Below are positions 19,019 to 27,689 of a stretch of 64,000 nucleotides of DNA, piece by piece; the stretch's first letter is position 1; every line of letters begins with the position of its first letter. A program made the position numbers and the translations under genes. Under the pieces are notes generated by a model that saw only the letters and a list, made by a program, of their open reading frames with translations, had not been told where the DNA came from and searched no databases. The stretch is from Caldimonas brevitalea (GTDB taxonomy: Bacteria > Pseudomonadota > Gammaproteobacteria > Burkholderiales > Burkholderiaceae_C). The stretch spans positions 5,456,001 to 5,520,000 of the forward strand of contig NZ_CP011371.1 in the NCBI RefSeq assembly GCF_001017435.1. Reading direction: 5' to 3'.

Positions 19019-20277
19019 GCCTTGGTCCGCTCGATGTCGGCGCCGATGCCGCGCAGCTTGGCTTCCATCTGGTCGTAGCCGCGGTCGAGGTGGTAGATGC
19101 GGTCGACGCGCGTCTCGCCCTCGGCCACCAGCCCGGCGATCACCAGGCTGGCCGAGGCGCGCAGATCGGTGGCCATCACGGTGGCACCCGACAGCCGTTC
19201 GACGCCCTGCACCACCGCCGTGTGCCCGTCGACCTCGATGCGGGCGCCCAGCCGCACCAGCTCGTTGACGTGCATGAAACGGTTCTCGAAGATGGTTTCG
19301 GTGACCTTCGCGGTGCCGTCGGCGACGCAGTTCAACGCCATGAACTGGGCCTGCATGTCGGTCGGGAAGGCCGGGTACTCGCTGGTGCGGAACGACACCG
19401 CCTTGAGGCGGCCGTTGCCCTTGACGCGGATCGAGTCACCGCCGGCCTCGATCACCGCGCCTGCTTCGCGCAGCTTCTCGATCACCGCATCGAGGTGGTC
19501 GGCGCGCGCGCGCTTCAGCACCACGTCGCCGCCGGCGGCGGCCACCGCGCACAGGAAGGTGCCGCATTCGATGCGGTCGGGGATGATGTCGTGCGCCACG
19601 CCGTGCAGGCGCTCGACCCCCTGGATGCGGATGCGGCTGGTGCCGTGGCCTTCGATGCGGGCGCCCATGCCGATCAGCATTTCGGCCAGGTCGGGGATCT
19701 CGGGCTCCTGCGCGGCGTTTTCGAGCACCGTCTCGCCTTCGGCCAGCGTGGCGGCCATCAGCAGGTTCTCGGTGCCGGTGACGGTCACCATGTCGGTGGT
19801 GATGCGCGCGCCGCGCAAACGCTTGGCCTTGGCAACGATGTAGCCATGCTCGACCTGGATCTCGGCGCCCATGGCCTGCAAGCCCTTGATGTGCTGGTCG
19901 ACCGGCCGCGAACCGATGGCGCAGCCGCCGGGCAGCGACACGGTGGCCTGCCCGAAGCGCGCCAACAGCGGCCCGAGCACCAGGATCGAGGCCCGCATCG
20001 TCTTCACCAGGTCGTAGGGCGCTTCGGGCTTGTCGAGCGCGCCGGCGTCGAGCACCACCTGGTCGGGCAGCGCCTCGGACCGCTCGGCGCTGACGCCCAT
20101 GTTGCGCAACAGCTTCAGCGTGGTGTTGACGTCCTGCAGCCGGGGCACGTTGCGCAGCGTCACCGGCTCGGCCGTCAGCAGCGCCGCGCACAACTCCGGC
20201 AGGGCGGCGTTCTTGGCGCCCGAGATCGTGACGTCACCGTGAAGCCGGCGGCCACCGCGTATGAGGAGTTTGTCCAT
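19015..20277 (-). CDS. murA: UDP-N-acetylglucosamine 1-carboxyvinyltransferase
   Basis: First committed step of peptidoglycan synthesis: enolpyruvyl transfer to UDP-GlcNAc. The 420-residue product starts [27 protein letters not shown] (read in parts) and has the PEP-reactive Cys119 in [14 protein letters not shown], so it should be fosfomycin-sensitive in principle. The conserved [13 protein letters not shown] stretch is present. It lies 107 nt after the BolA-like gene and overlaps hisG by 4 nt. Confidence 0.97.
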   Translation of the reverse strand: MDKLLIRGGRRLHGDVTISGAKNAALPELCAALLTAEPVTLRNVPRLQDVNTTLKLLRNMGVSAERSEALPDQVVLDAGALDKPEAPYDLVKTMRASILVLGPLLARFGQATVSLPGGCAIGSRPVDQHIKGLQAMGAEIQVEHGYIVAKAKRLRGARITTDMVTVTGTENLLMAATLAEGETVLENAAQEPEIPDLAEMLIGMGARIEGHGTSRIRIQGVERLHGVAHDIIPDRIECGTFLCAVAAAGGDVVLKRARADHLDAVIEKLREAGAVIEAGGDSIRVKGNGRLKAVSFRTSEYPAFPTDMQAQFMALNCVADGTAKVTETIFENRFMHVNELVRLGARIEVDGHTAVVQGVERLSGATVMATDLRASASLVIAGLVAEGETRVDRIYHLDRGYDQMEAKLRGIGADIERTKA

Positions 20278-20384
20278 GGTGTGTGGGGTGGACCGCCCCG
20301 CGCCACGCTGCTGTCGGACCGCTCACGGCGTGCGGTGTGCACGCGTGGAGTCCTGCACAACCGCGCCGCAGCAGCGGTTGCCGA

Positions 20385-20648
20385 TCAATGATGGTGGTGG
20401 TTGGCCGAAGTGTGGGCCCACTCGGCAGGGGTCAGCGTCTTCATCGACAGGGCGTGGATTTGCTCGCGCATTCTATCGCCCAGCGCCCGGTACACCGCCT
20501 GGTGGCGCGCCACCCGGTGCTTGCCCTCGAACTCCGTCGAGACGATGGTCGCGAAAAAGTGACGGCCGTCCCCCTCCACCTCCAGGTGCTCGCACGCGAG
20601 CCCCTGGGCGATGTAGTCGCGGACCTCTTGGGGGGTGGGATCGGCCAT
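20385..20648 (-). CDS. BolA/IbaG family protein
   Basis: An 87-residue BolA-fold protein. BolA-type proteins partner with monothiol glutaredoxins and Fe-S clusters or act as stress regulators. Diagnostic parts are HLEVEGDGRHFFATIVS, EFEGKHRVARHQAVYRALGD (split by reading) and IHALSMKTLTPAEW. The gene order BolA-like then murA matches E. coli ibaG-murA. It ends in HHHH, which may be a natural metal-binding tail. The frame is open far upstream into the permease gene; ATG 20648 is the sensible start. Confidence 0.9.
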   Translation of the reverse strand: MADPTPQEVRDYIAQGLACEHLEVEGDGRHFFATIVSTEFEGKHRVARHQAVYRALGDRMREQIHALSMKTLTPAEWAHTSANHHHH

Positions 20649-20665
20649 AAGGGCGCAATTATGAC

Positions 20666-21460
20666 TCAGTGGCGCAATTTGTACCCGGAGCGCAACAGCA
20701 GCAGCGCGGCCGAGGCGATCAACGCGAAGCTCGTGCCCACCACCGTCAGGCTCAACCACGGCGACACATCGCTGACGCCGAAGAATCCACGCCGGAAGCC
20801 GTCGATCATGTAGAAAAATGGATTCAGATGGCTGATGTTCTGCCAGAAAGACGGCAGCGAGTGCACCGAGTAGAAGACGCCGGACAAAAACGTCATCGGC
20901 ATGATGATGAAGTTCTGGAACGCCGCCATCTGGTCGAACTTCTCCGCCCACAGCCCGGCGATCAGGCCCAGCGACCCCAGCATGCCGGCGCCCAGCAGCG
21001 CGAACACCAGGATCCACCACGGCTCGGCGAACGCCGGCGGCGCGAACCAGACCGTGACGGCGAACACCCCCAGCCCGACCGCCAGGCCGCGCACCACCGA
21101 CGCGCCGACATAGGCGGTGAACCAGGCCCAGTGCGACAGCGGCGTGACCAGCAAAAACACCAGGTTGCCGGTGATCTTGCTCTGGATCAGCGACGACGAA
21201 CTGTTGGCGAACGCGTTCTGCAGCACGCTCATCATCACCAGGCCCGGGATCAAAAAGCTGGTGTAGGCCACGCGGTCGTAGACCTTCACGTGATCCTCGA
21301 GCACGTGCCCGAAGATCAGCAGGTAGAGCACGGCCGTCAGCACCGGGGCCGCCACGGTTTGGAAGGCGACCTTCCAGAAGCGCAGCACTTCCTTGTGAAA
21401 CAGTGTGCGAACGCCGGCGAAACGGGTGATCACTCCCGCGGGGATGCGCCCCGTCATCAT
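20666..21460 (-). CDS. ABC-2 type exporter, permease subunit
   Basis: A 264-residue integral membrane protein with six likely spans, of the ABC-2 (YadH/DrrB-like) family. The family signature region is around FLSGVFYSVHSLPSFWQNIS and NPFFYMIDGFRRGFFG. The ATG at 21460 overlaps the ATPase stop as ATGA. The substrate is unknown. A YadGH-like pair upstream of BolA-murA-hisG recurs in Burkholderiales, by recollection, often next to mla genes, which are absent here. Confidence 0.9.
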   Translation of the reverse strand: MMTGRIPAGVITRFAGVRTLFHKEVLRFWKVAFQTVAAPVLTAVLYLLIFGHVLEDHVKVYDRVAYTSFLIPGLVMMSVLQNAFANSSSSLIQSKITGNLVFLLVTPLSHWAWFTAYVGASVVRGLAVGLGVFAVTVWFAPPAFAEPWWILVFALLGAGMLGSLGLIAGLWAEKFDQMAAFQNFIIMPMTFLSGVFYSVHSLPSFWQNISHLNPFFYMIDGFRRGFFGVSDVSPWLSLTVVGTSFALIASAALLLLRSGYKLRH

Positions 21461-22410
21461 CGAGACACCCCGGCAATCTCGGGCCGCCGCACAAAGGCAC
21501 CGGGATAGGTGTCGGCCTGCATGATCTCCAGGAACACGTCTTCGAGGTCCGCGCGGCCGATCTCGAGATCTTCGACCTTGCACCCGGCCTGGCGCAGCAG
21601 CACCAGGATTTGCTCGACCTCGCGTGCGTCATGCGCCTTGATCTGCACGATGCGCCCGATCCAGCGGGCCTGCTCCGACAGCGCAGACGGCAGTTCGCCG
21701 TCGAGCTTGAAGCTCAGCATGGTGCTGGCGGTGCCCGACAACAACGACGTGGTGCGGTCGAGCGCGACGATCTGGCCCGCCTTGAGCATCGCGATGCGAT
21801 GGCACAGCGCCTCGGCCTCTTCGAGATAGTGCGTGGTCAGCAACACCGTGTGCCCTTCCCGGTTGAGCCGGCCGATGAACTGCCACAAGGTCTGGCGCAG
21901 TTCGACGTCGACGCCGGCGGTGGGCTCGTCGAGCACGATCACCGGCGGCCGGTGCACCAGGGCCTGCGCCACCAGCACGCGACGCTTCATGCCGCCCGAC
22001 AGCCGGCGCATGTTGGCGTCGGCCTTGTCGGCCAGGCCCAGCTGGGTCAGCAATTCGTCGATCCAGTCGTCGTTGCGGCGCAGCCCGAAATAGCCCGATT
22101 GGATGCGCAAGGCCTCGCGCACCGTGAAGAAGGGGTCGAACACCAGTTCCTGGGGCACCACCCCCAGGTGCCGGCGTGCCGTGGCGAAGTCGGTCACCAC
22201 GTCGTGTCCGTGCACGCAGACGGTGCCGCTGCTGGCGCGCGCCAGCCCGGCCAGCACGCTGATCAGCGTGGTCTTGCCGGCGCCATTCGGCCCCAGCAAC
22301 CCGAAGAACTCGCCAGGCTGGATGTCGAAGCTGACGCCTTTGAGAGCCTGCAGCTCGCCCTTGGGGCCCGGATAGGACTTGAACACATGCTGGAAGCTGA
22401 CGGCTGGCAT
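21457..22410 (-). CDS. ABC-2 type exporter, ATP-binding subunit
   Basis: A 317-residue ABC ATPase of the YadG/DrrA type. Walker A GPNGAGKTT, signature LSGGMKRR, Walker B VIVLDEPTAG and the H-loop LLTTHYLEEAE are all intact. A C-terminal extension of about 80 residues follows the nucleotide-binding domain, as in exporter ATPases. ATG 22410 (MPAVSFQHVFKSYPG) begins just before the domain; the longer open frame lacks support. It heads an 18-gene co-directional cluster and is divergent from the TetR gene, with 138 nt between starts. Confidence 0.92.
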   Translation of the reverse strand: MPAVSFQHVFKSYPGPKGELQALKGVSFDIQPGEFFGLLGPNGAGKTTLISVLAGLARASSGTVCVHGHDVVTDFATARRHLGVVPQELVFDPFFTVREALRIQSGYFGLRRNDDWIDELLTQLGLADKADANMRRLSGGMKRRVLVAQALVHRPPVIVLDEPTAGVDVELRQTLWQFIGRLNREGHTVLLTTHYLEEAEALCHRIAMLKAGQIVALDRTTSLLSGTASTMLSFKLDGELPSALSEQARWIGRIVQIKAHDAREVEQILVLLRQAGCKVEDLEIGRADLEDVFLEIMQADTYPGAFVRRPEIAGVSR

Positions 22411-22548
22411 GGCGGCAGATTGTAGGCAGCGCCCGCGGGGCTGTCGCGTCGGGGTCTTGGTGCGTTCCCCGCCCCGCCCGAATTTGCTAGATTGCTTGGC
22501 AGCCGCTCGCTCGCCCCCGAGGGCGGGCGTCACGGTCCGGGAGCCCAC

Positions 22549-23232
22549 ATGCCGCAGAAGAAGCCGCGCCGTACGGCCGAACGTATCCTCGAAGTCACGC
22601 TCGATCTCTTCAACCGCTTTGGCGAGCCCAATGTCTCGACCACCCTGATCTCGGCCGAACTCAACATCAGCCCCGGCAACCTCTACTACCACTACCCGGC
22701 CAAGGACGAGCTGATCAACTCGCTGTTCGACCGCTACGAACGTGCCTTGGGTGAACTGCTGGGGGCGGCCGACAACGTCAAGAATGTCGAAGATGCCTGG
22801 CTGTTCTTCCACATGCTGTTCGAGCTGATCTGGGAGTACCGCTTCCTCTACCGTGATCTGAATGACCTGCTCAGCAAGAACCGTCGGCTCGAAACACACT
22901 TCCAGTTCGTGCTGAAGAACAAGTCGCGCGCCGTGCAGGCAGTGCTGGACGGCCTGTGCCGCCACGCCGCGGTCCGCATTTCACCGGCCGAGGCCGAGCC
23001 GGTCGCGACCGCGATGGTGGTGGTGTTGACCTATTGGCTCAGCTATGAATACGTGCGGGACCCGCGCAAGGCCCTCGAGCCCGAAGGTGCCGCTCAGGCT
23101 ATGGTGCGCGGCGCCCATCATGTGCTGAGCCTTTTGACGCCCTACCTCGACGCCGCCGGCAAGGAGCATATGCTCGGCCTGATCTCGCGCTACGAGACGC
23201 GCCAAGACGGGCGCGGCACCACCACCCCCTGA
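22549..23232 (+). CDS. TetR family transcriptional regulator
   Basis: A 227-residue regulator with an N-terminal helix-turn-helix (RTAERILEVTLDLFNRFGEP, then ISAELNISPGNLYYHYPAKDELI). The C-terminal ligand domain is rich in aromatic and long hydrophobic residues. ATG 22549 has GGGAG 5 nt upstream. It is divergent from the ABC exporter, and a TetR repressor next to an exporter often controls it; that link is inference. The 138-nt gap between starts would hold any operator. Confidence 0.9.
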   Translation: MPQKKPRRTAERILEVTLDLFNRFGEPNVSTTLISAELNISPGNLYYHYPAKDELINSLFDRYERALGELLGAADNVKNVEDAWLFFHMLFELIWEYRFLYRDLNDLLSKNRRLETHFQFVLKNKSRAVQAVLDGLCRHAAVRISPAEAEPVATAMVVVLTYWLSYEYVRDPRKALEPEGAAQAMVRGAHHVLSLLTPYLDAAGKEHMLGLISRYETRQDGRGTTTP

Positions 23233-23245
23233 ACGAGACGCCCCG

Positions 23246-24019
23246 ATGCACCGCTGGTTGGCCTTTCCCTTTCCCGACGCGCAATACGACTATGCCGGCC
23301 CGGCGCTGCGCGAGCACTGGGCCCGGCTACACGCCGGCGACGCGGTGCCCTTCCCCGAAAACGAGGCGGTGCAACAGGCGTGGCGTTGCTTTCATGCCGG
23401 CGAATTCGAGCAGGCGGTGCGCGCCGGGCTGGCGGCCGGCCCGGCTGGCCTGACGGTGGCGAACAAGGCACAGGCGGTCTACGCCACCTACCTCGAACCC
23501 AACGAAAAGCACAAGCTGGCGCTGCTGCTCGAGGTGGCCGAACGTGCGCAGGCGCAATGTGCCGGCCAGCCGGACGACGCCGGCGCCCACTTCTGGCTCG
23601 GCTACGCGCTGGGGCGGTATGCGCAGGGCCTGAATCTCCTGCGCGCGGCCGAGCAGGGCCTGGGCCCGCGGGTGCGCGAGGCGCTGGAAGCGACGCTGCG
23701 GCTGGCGCCCGCCCATGCCGACGCCCGAATCGCGCTTGCCGCACTGCAGGCCGAACTGGTCGACAAGACCGGGCCCCTGCTCGGCAAGATGCAGGGCGCC
23801 AGCAAGGCGTCGGCCGTCGCCCTGTTCGAGGCAGCGCTGCAGCTGAATCCCACCTCGGTGATCGGCCGTATCGAGTACGGCATCGGCTTGATGATGCTGG
23901 AAGGCGAGGAGGCACTCGACGCCGCCGAGCGGCTCTACCACGACGCAGCGGCCTGCCGGCCTGCCGACGCAACCGAACGCCTGGCGGTGGAGGCGGCGAT
24001 CTCTCTGCTGGACGTCTGA
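23246..24019 (+). CDS. TPR-like protein of unknown function
   Basis: A 257-residue soluble, alanine-rich helical protein. The repeating helix pairs (AWRCFHAGEFEQAVRAGLAA, HFWLGYALGRYAQGLNLLRA, ALEATLRLAPAHADARIALA, ALFEAALQLNPTSVIGRIEY) look like tetratricopeptide units, including the typical LAPAHADA and LNPTS ends. No signal peptide or catalytic motif. It begins 13 nt after the TetR gene on the same strand, so the two may be co-transcribed. Role unknown; TPR folds usually mediate protein contacts. Confidence 0.7.
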   Translation: MHRWLAFPFPDAQYDYAGPALREHWARLHAGDAVPFPENEAVQQAWRCFHAGEFEQAVRAGLAAGPAGLTVANKAQAVYATYLEPNEKHKLALLLEVAERAQAQCAGQPDDAGAHFWLGYALGRYAQGLNLLRAAEQGLGPRVREALEATLRLAPAHADARIALAALQAELVDKTGPLLGKMQGASKASAVALFEAALQLNPTSVIGRIEYGIGLMMLEGEEALDAAERLYHDAAACRPADATERLAVEAAISLLDV

Positions 24020-24044
24020 GTCTCGAGGCGCAGCGGCCGGCGCC

Positions 24045-24644
24045 TCACCGCATCGGCCGGCTGAGGAAGCGCGACCCCTGCGCCACGAAACGCCACGGCA
24101 GCTCGGTCGCCTTCGAGATGCCGATGCGGGCGCCGGCCAACACCGGCAGCGGCTCGGTGGCCGGCAGCCATTGGAACGGCGGCTCGGTCACCGGCACGCC
24201 GTCGTGGCCGCCATCGATCGCCAGCGCCTGGCACAACCGGCCCGGGCCGGCGCACAGCAGCGACGGCGATTGCACACCGCGCCGGGCCTGCATGACCTGG
24301 ATGCCGTGCGTCGGCTCGAGCGCACGGATCAGCACCGCGGCCCCCTGCCCGGTGGCGCCACACACGATGTTCAAACACCAGTGCATGCCGTAGGAACGGT
24401 AGACGTAAGCGCGGCCGGGCGGGCCGAACATCGCCGCGTTGCGCCGAGTCGGCCCCGCGTAGCTGTGCGAGGCCGGGTCCTTGCGGTCATAGGCCTCGGT
24501 CTCGACGATGCGCCCGCCGACACCGTCGACCAACAGGACGACACCGATCAACGACCGGGCGAGGTCGACTGGAGGTTGGCCGAAATCGATGGCCGCAACG
24601 GCACTTGATCCGGCATCAGGTCCCAAAGCCGTCACGCCCCGCAA
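24045..24644 (-). CDS. 3-methyladenine DNA glycosylase (AAG/MPG family)
   Basis: Monofunctional base-excision glycosylase removing alkylated purines. About 199 residues. Family motifs: LARSLIGVVLLVDGVGGRIVE, AYDRKDPASHSY, RNAAMFGPPGRAYVYRSYGM and HWCLNIVCG, then LCAGPGRLCQALAID. The Glu in VETEAY is the expected water-activating residue. No in-frame ATG exists; TTG 24644 or GTG 24635 are the likely starts, so the first few residues are uncertain. It converges with the TPR-like gene. Confidence 0.9.
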   Translation of the reverse strand: MRGVTALGPDAGSSAVAAIDFGQPPVDLARSLIGVVLLVDGVGGRIVETEAYDRKDPASHSYAGPTRRNAAMFGPPGRAYVYRSYGMHWCLNIVCGATGQGAAVLIRALEPTHGIQVMQARRGVQSPSLLCAGPGRLCQALAIDGGHDGVPVTEPPFQWLPATEPLPVLAGARIGISKATELPWRFVAQGSRFLSRPMR

Positions 24645-24768
24645 CCCACATGTGGTGCCGAACTGTGCAGAAGTTCATGAACCGACCCTGCGCCCCTGCG
24701 GGAAACCGCCGAGTCGACACCGCAGAGGGCCAACGCAAAATCGTTTTGCAAAATGTGAGGGTGGTCAC

Positions 24769-25281
24769 TTGAAGTACGCCAAAACAAGCCAGGGCAGCGA
24801 CGTCATCAAGTCCAGGACAGTCGCGTTGAGCCCCAAGCTGCGCACCTTGCTGCTGCTGTGCGACGGACACCGTTCCGACGCCGAGGTGCTGGGCACGACC
24901 CACGGCATGGGGGCCACGCCGGCCGACCTCCACGAGTTGTTGACGCTTGGGCTCATCGAACCCGTGGGCGGCATGCGGCCCCCGCCGGCGCCAGCCAAAC
25001 TCGCGGCCCAGAGCGCGCCCGAAGCCCTCTCCTTCGCCCCGACGATACCCAACGACACCGCGCAGCGCTACCAGGTGGCGTACCGGCTGGCGACCCAGCT
25101 GACGTCCGAACTCGGCCTGCGCGGCGTGCGCCTGCAGCTCGCGGTCGAGGCGGCGATGACCCTGCAGGATCTGCAGCAGCTGGAGCCCCGGCTGCACGAA
25201 GCCTTGCTGGCCACCCACGGGCCGGCCAAAGGGGCCGACAAAGCACGCGAACTCGGGCGCGCCCTGCACGGCCAAGGCTGA
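24769..25281 (+). CDS. Conserved protein of unknown function, TTG start
   Basis: A 170-residue product if read from TTG 24769 (MKYAKTSQGSDVIKSR), which follows a GAGGGTGG site. The first part, ALSPKLRTLLLLCDGHRSDAEV, looks like the small N-terminal domain seen in short Burkholderiales proteins of unknown role that begin with a K(T/S)xxG stretch. A Pro/Ala linker follows (residues 60-80), then a helical C-terminal domain. No membrane span. I do not recognise a named family with confidence. It is divergent from the glycosylase, with 124 nt between them. Confidence 0.65.
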   Translation: MKYAKTSQGSDVIKSRTVALSPKLRTLLLLCDGHRSDAEVLGTTHGMGATPADLHELLTLGLIEPVGGMRPPPAPAKLAAQSAPEALSFAPTIPNDTAQRYQVAYRLATQLTSELGLRGVRLQLAVEAAMTLQDLQQLEPRLHEALLATHGPAKGADKARELGRALHGQG

Positions 25282-25317
25282 GCACGCCAGGCCCGGCGCA
25301 CCGCCCCTCGGTGCAAC

Positions 25318-25587
25318 TCAGCGGGGCGAGCCGCGATGCTGGTCGCGCGCGGCATCGGGCCGGGTGGTGCGGGGAGGCCCGAGGGCGTCGGCGTCCTGCT
25401 CGGACAAGCCATCGTGCCCCAGCGCCATGTCCATGCCGGCTCCCGGATCCTCCTCGCCGGCCACCGATTCGGCCGACAGATCCACCGCTGCGCCCTGATG
25501 CTGCTGCGCGTCGGCTACGGGCGTTGCACCGGCTCCCTTTGCGGGGGGCGGGGTGGCGGATGGAGGGTTTCGATTCGAATTGCTCAC
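25318..25587 (-). CDS. Small hypothetical Pro/Ala/Asp-rich protein, GTG start
   Basis: An 89-residue frame beginning with GTG 25587, preceded by AGGAG at 5-nt spacing. The product (MSNSNRNPPSATPPPAKGAG at its start, then acidic with several DALG/GMDMALGHDG-type runs) is low-complexity and probably disordered. The good ribosome-binding site is the main support. It converges with the preceding gene. Function unknown. Confidence 0.5.
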   Translation of the reverse strand: MSNSNRNPPSATPPPAKGAGATPVADAQQHQGAAVDLSAESVAGEEDPGAGMDMALGHDGLSEQDADALGPPRTTRPDAARDQHRGSPR

Positions 25588-25981
25588 TGTGGCTCCTGGT
25601 GACGGAACGAACGGCATCGGTCTGCCGCCGCGATGGATGCCCTGCACCACTGCAATCGCTATACCCGCGGCTCCGGGGCACCCCGGCCGCCGCCACGTGT
25701 CGCCCCGACCGGCGCCCGCGTACCGACTACACCTGCGTGTAGTCCGTACCGCGCCGCGGCGCTGGGCACCCCGCACCGTCGTCGCCCCAGATCGGCGCTC
25801 GCCGCCCGGTACACTGATCTGTCGGGACAGGTCGCCTCGCAGGCCGGTTGTGACGGGCTGCTGGCGCTAGACTGCGCAGCCGGGGCCCCGCCCCCATCGC
25901 AGGCCGCATGCGGCCGCGGCAGCGCGCGACCGCGGCAGCGCGCGACGTTCGTGCGGTCGTCCGCCCTTTATCCTTGCCATC
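25588..25981. other. Gene-free divergent region upstream of gspA
   Basis: 394 nt between the starts of the 89-residue frame (minus) and gspA (plus). I see no convincing gene. It contains a strong inverted repeat at 25720-25749, described separately. Promoters for both flanking genes must lie here. Confidence 0.6.
25720..25749. promoter_or_regulatory. Strong inverted repeat, candidate operator
   Basis: Outer arms GTAC/GTAC, a C:C mismatch, then perfect 8-bp arms GACTACAC / GTGTAGTC around a CTGC loop. The 30-bp dyad sits between divergent genes and has no T tract, which fits a dimeric regulator site better than a terminator. The regulator is unknown. Confidence 0.5.
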
Positions 25982-27685
25982 ATGTACGCGAAATTCTTCG
26001 GCTTGCGGCACGAGCCTTTTTCGATTGCCCCCGATCCGCGCTACCTGTTCATGAGCGACAGGCACCGCGAAGCGCTGGCGCACCTGCTCTACGGGTTGCG
26101 CAGCGGCGGCGGGTTCGTGCTGCTGACCGGCGAGATCGGAGCCGGCAAGACCACCGTGTGCCGCTGCTTCCTCAAGAAGATCCCGCGGCGTTGCAACGTC
26201 GCCTACATCTTCAACCCGAAGCTGACGGTCCACGAGCTGCTGAAATCGGTCTGCGACGAGTTCCGCATCTGCTACGAACATCAGGGCCCGGGCCCGGCGA
26301 CCGTCAAAGACTACCTCGATCCCCTCAACGACTTCCTGCTCAAGGCCCACGCCGCCGGTCAGGACAACGTCCTGATCATCGACGAGGCGCAGAACCTGTC
26401 GGCCGACGTGCTCGAACAGCTGCGGCTGCTGACCAACCTGGAGACCAGCGAACGCAAGCTGCTGCAGATCATCCTGATCGGCCAGCCGGAGCTGCGCGGC
26501 ATGCTGGCGCGGCCTGAGCTGGAACAGCTGGCCCAGCGCGTGATCGCCCGTTTCCACCTCGAAGCCCTGTCCGAGGCCGAAACCGCGCAATACATCCGCC
26601 ACCGCCTGGCCGTGGCCGGCATCAGCGGCCCGGTGCCGTTCGACCGCAAGGCGATGCAGGCCATCCACCGGCTGTCGCGCGGGGTGCCCCGCCGCATCAA
26701 CCTCTTGTGCGACCGGGCGCTGCTCGGCGCGTACGCCAGCGGCAAGGCCAAGGTCGACGCCCGCATCGTCGACAAGGCCGCGCGCGAGGTGTTCAACAGC
26801 AAGACCGAGCGGTCCGCCGTGCCACTACGCCGCCGCCCGCGCCGCATGGCCGCCGTGGGGCTGAGCCTGGCCGCAGGTGCCGCGGTGGTGGGGGTGGCCG
26901 CGCTTGCGCTCGAAGGCCGCTTCGATCGCCATGCCGTCGCCGCCGCACCGGCTGCTGCGGCCTCGGCCGCCCTGGCGGCGTCGGCGCCGGCGTCGTCGGC
27001 TTCACCACCCAAGCCGTCGCTGGTCAGCGTGGCCGCACCCGGTTCCGGGCCCGCCACCGGCAGCGCGGCGGTGCCGGAGAGCGATCTCAGCGCGTCCAGC
27101 GCCAACCTGCTGCGCAGCGAAAAAGACGCCTGGCGCGAGCTGGCCCAGGCCTGGGGTGTCACGCTGCCCGAGGGTGACCCCTGCGAACAGGCCGCCGGCC
27201 GGCAGTTGCACTGTTTCCGCACCGGCGGTGGGCTGGCATTGATCCGGCAACTGGCCCGGCCGGGCATCCTGACCCTGCACGACCACAACGACAAGCCCGC
27301 CTACGCACTGCTGACCGGCTTGGGCGACCGCAGTGCCACCTTGCGCGTGGCCGGCGTGACGCAAAAGGTCTCGCTGACCTCGCTGGCCCGCATGTGGCGC
27401 GGCGATTTCTCGACCTTCTGGCGGACGCCGACCGGCTACCAGGACAGCGTGGGCGAGGGTGATGCCGGCCCGGTGGTCGACCACCTGGTGCGCTCGCTCG
27501 CCAGCGCCAATGGCCGCCCGCCGCCGACCGGGCCGCACAGCTTCGACGCCGCCCTCAAGTCGGAGGTCTACACCTTCCAGCTGGCGCAAGGGCTGAAGCC
27601 AGACGGCCGCGCAGGCCCGACCACGTTCATGCAGCTGAACCGCGCCACCGGCGTCGCCGAACCGCGCTTGCAGACTGAAAGGTAG
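25982..27685 (+). CDS. gspA: General secretion pathway protein A (ExeA-like ATPase)
   Basis: A 567-residue cytoplasmic-membrane ATPase that, with GspB, helps place the type II secretin through the peptidoglycan. The N-terminal AAA domain has MYAKFFGLRHEPFSIAPDPR, Walker A GEIGAGKTT and Walker B NVLIIDEAQNL. A membrane span lies at about residues 288-309 (MAAVGLSLAAGAAVVGVAAL). An Ala/Pro/Ser linker follows, then a C39-like domain, then a C-terminal peptidoglycan-binding domain (FQLAQGLKPDGRAGPTTFMQ). It is followed by gspB after 4 nt. No other gsp gene is in the window. Confidence 0.92.
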   Translation: MYAKFFGLRHEPFSIAPDPRYLFMSDRHREALAHLLYGLRSGGGFVLLTGEIGAGKTTVCRCFLKKIPRRCNVAYIFNPKLTVHELLKSVCDEFRICYEHQGPGPATVKDYLDPLNDFLLKAHAAGQDNVLIIDEAQNLSADVLEQLRLLTNLETSERKLLQIILIGQPELRGMLARPELEQLAQRVIARFHLEALSEAETAQYIRHRLAVAGISGPVPFDRKAMQAIHRLSRGVPRRINLLCDRALLGAYASGKAKVDARIVDKAAREVFNSKTERSAVPLRRRPRRMAAVGLSLAAGAAVVGVAALALEGRFDRHAVAAAPAAAASAALAASAPASSASPPKPSLVSVAAPGSGPATGSAAVPESDLSASSANLLRSEKDAWRELAQAWGVTLPEGDPCEQAAGRQLHCFRTGGGLALIRQLARPGILTLHDHNDKPAYALLTGLGDRSATLRVAGVTQKVSLTSLARMWRGDFSTFWRTPTGYQDSVGEGDAGPVVDHLVRSLASANGRPPPTGPHSFDAALKSEVYTFQLAQGLKPDGRAGPTTFMQLNRATGVAEPRLQTER

Positions 27686-27689
27686 CGCG

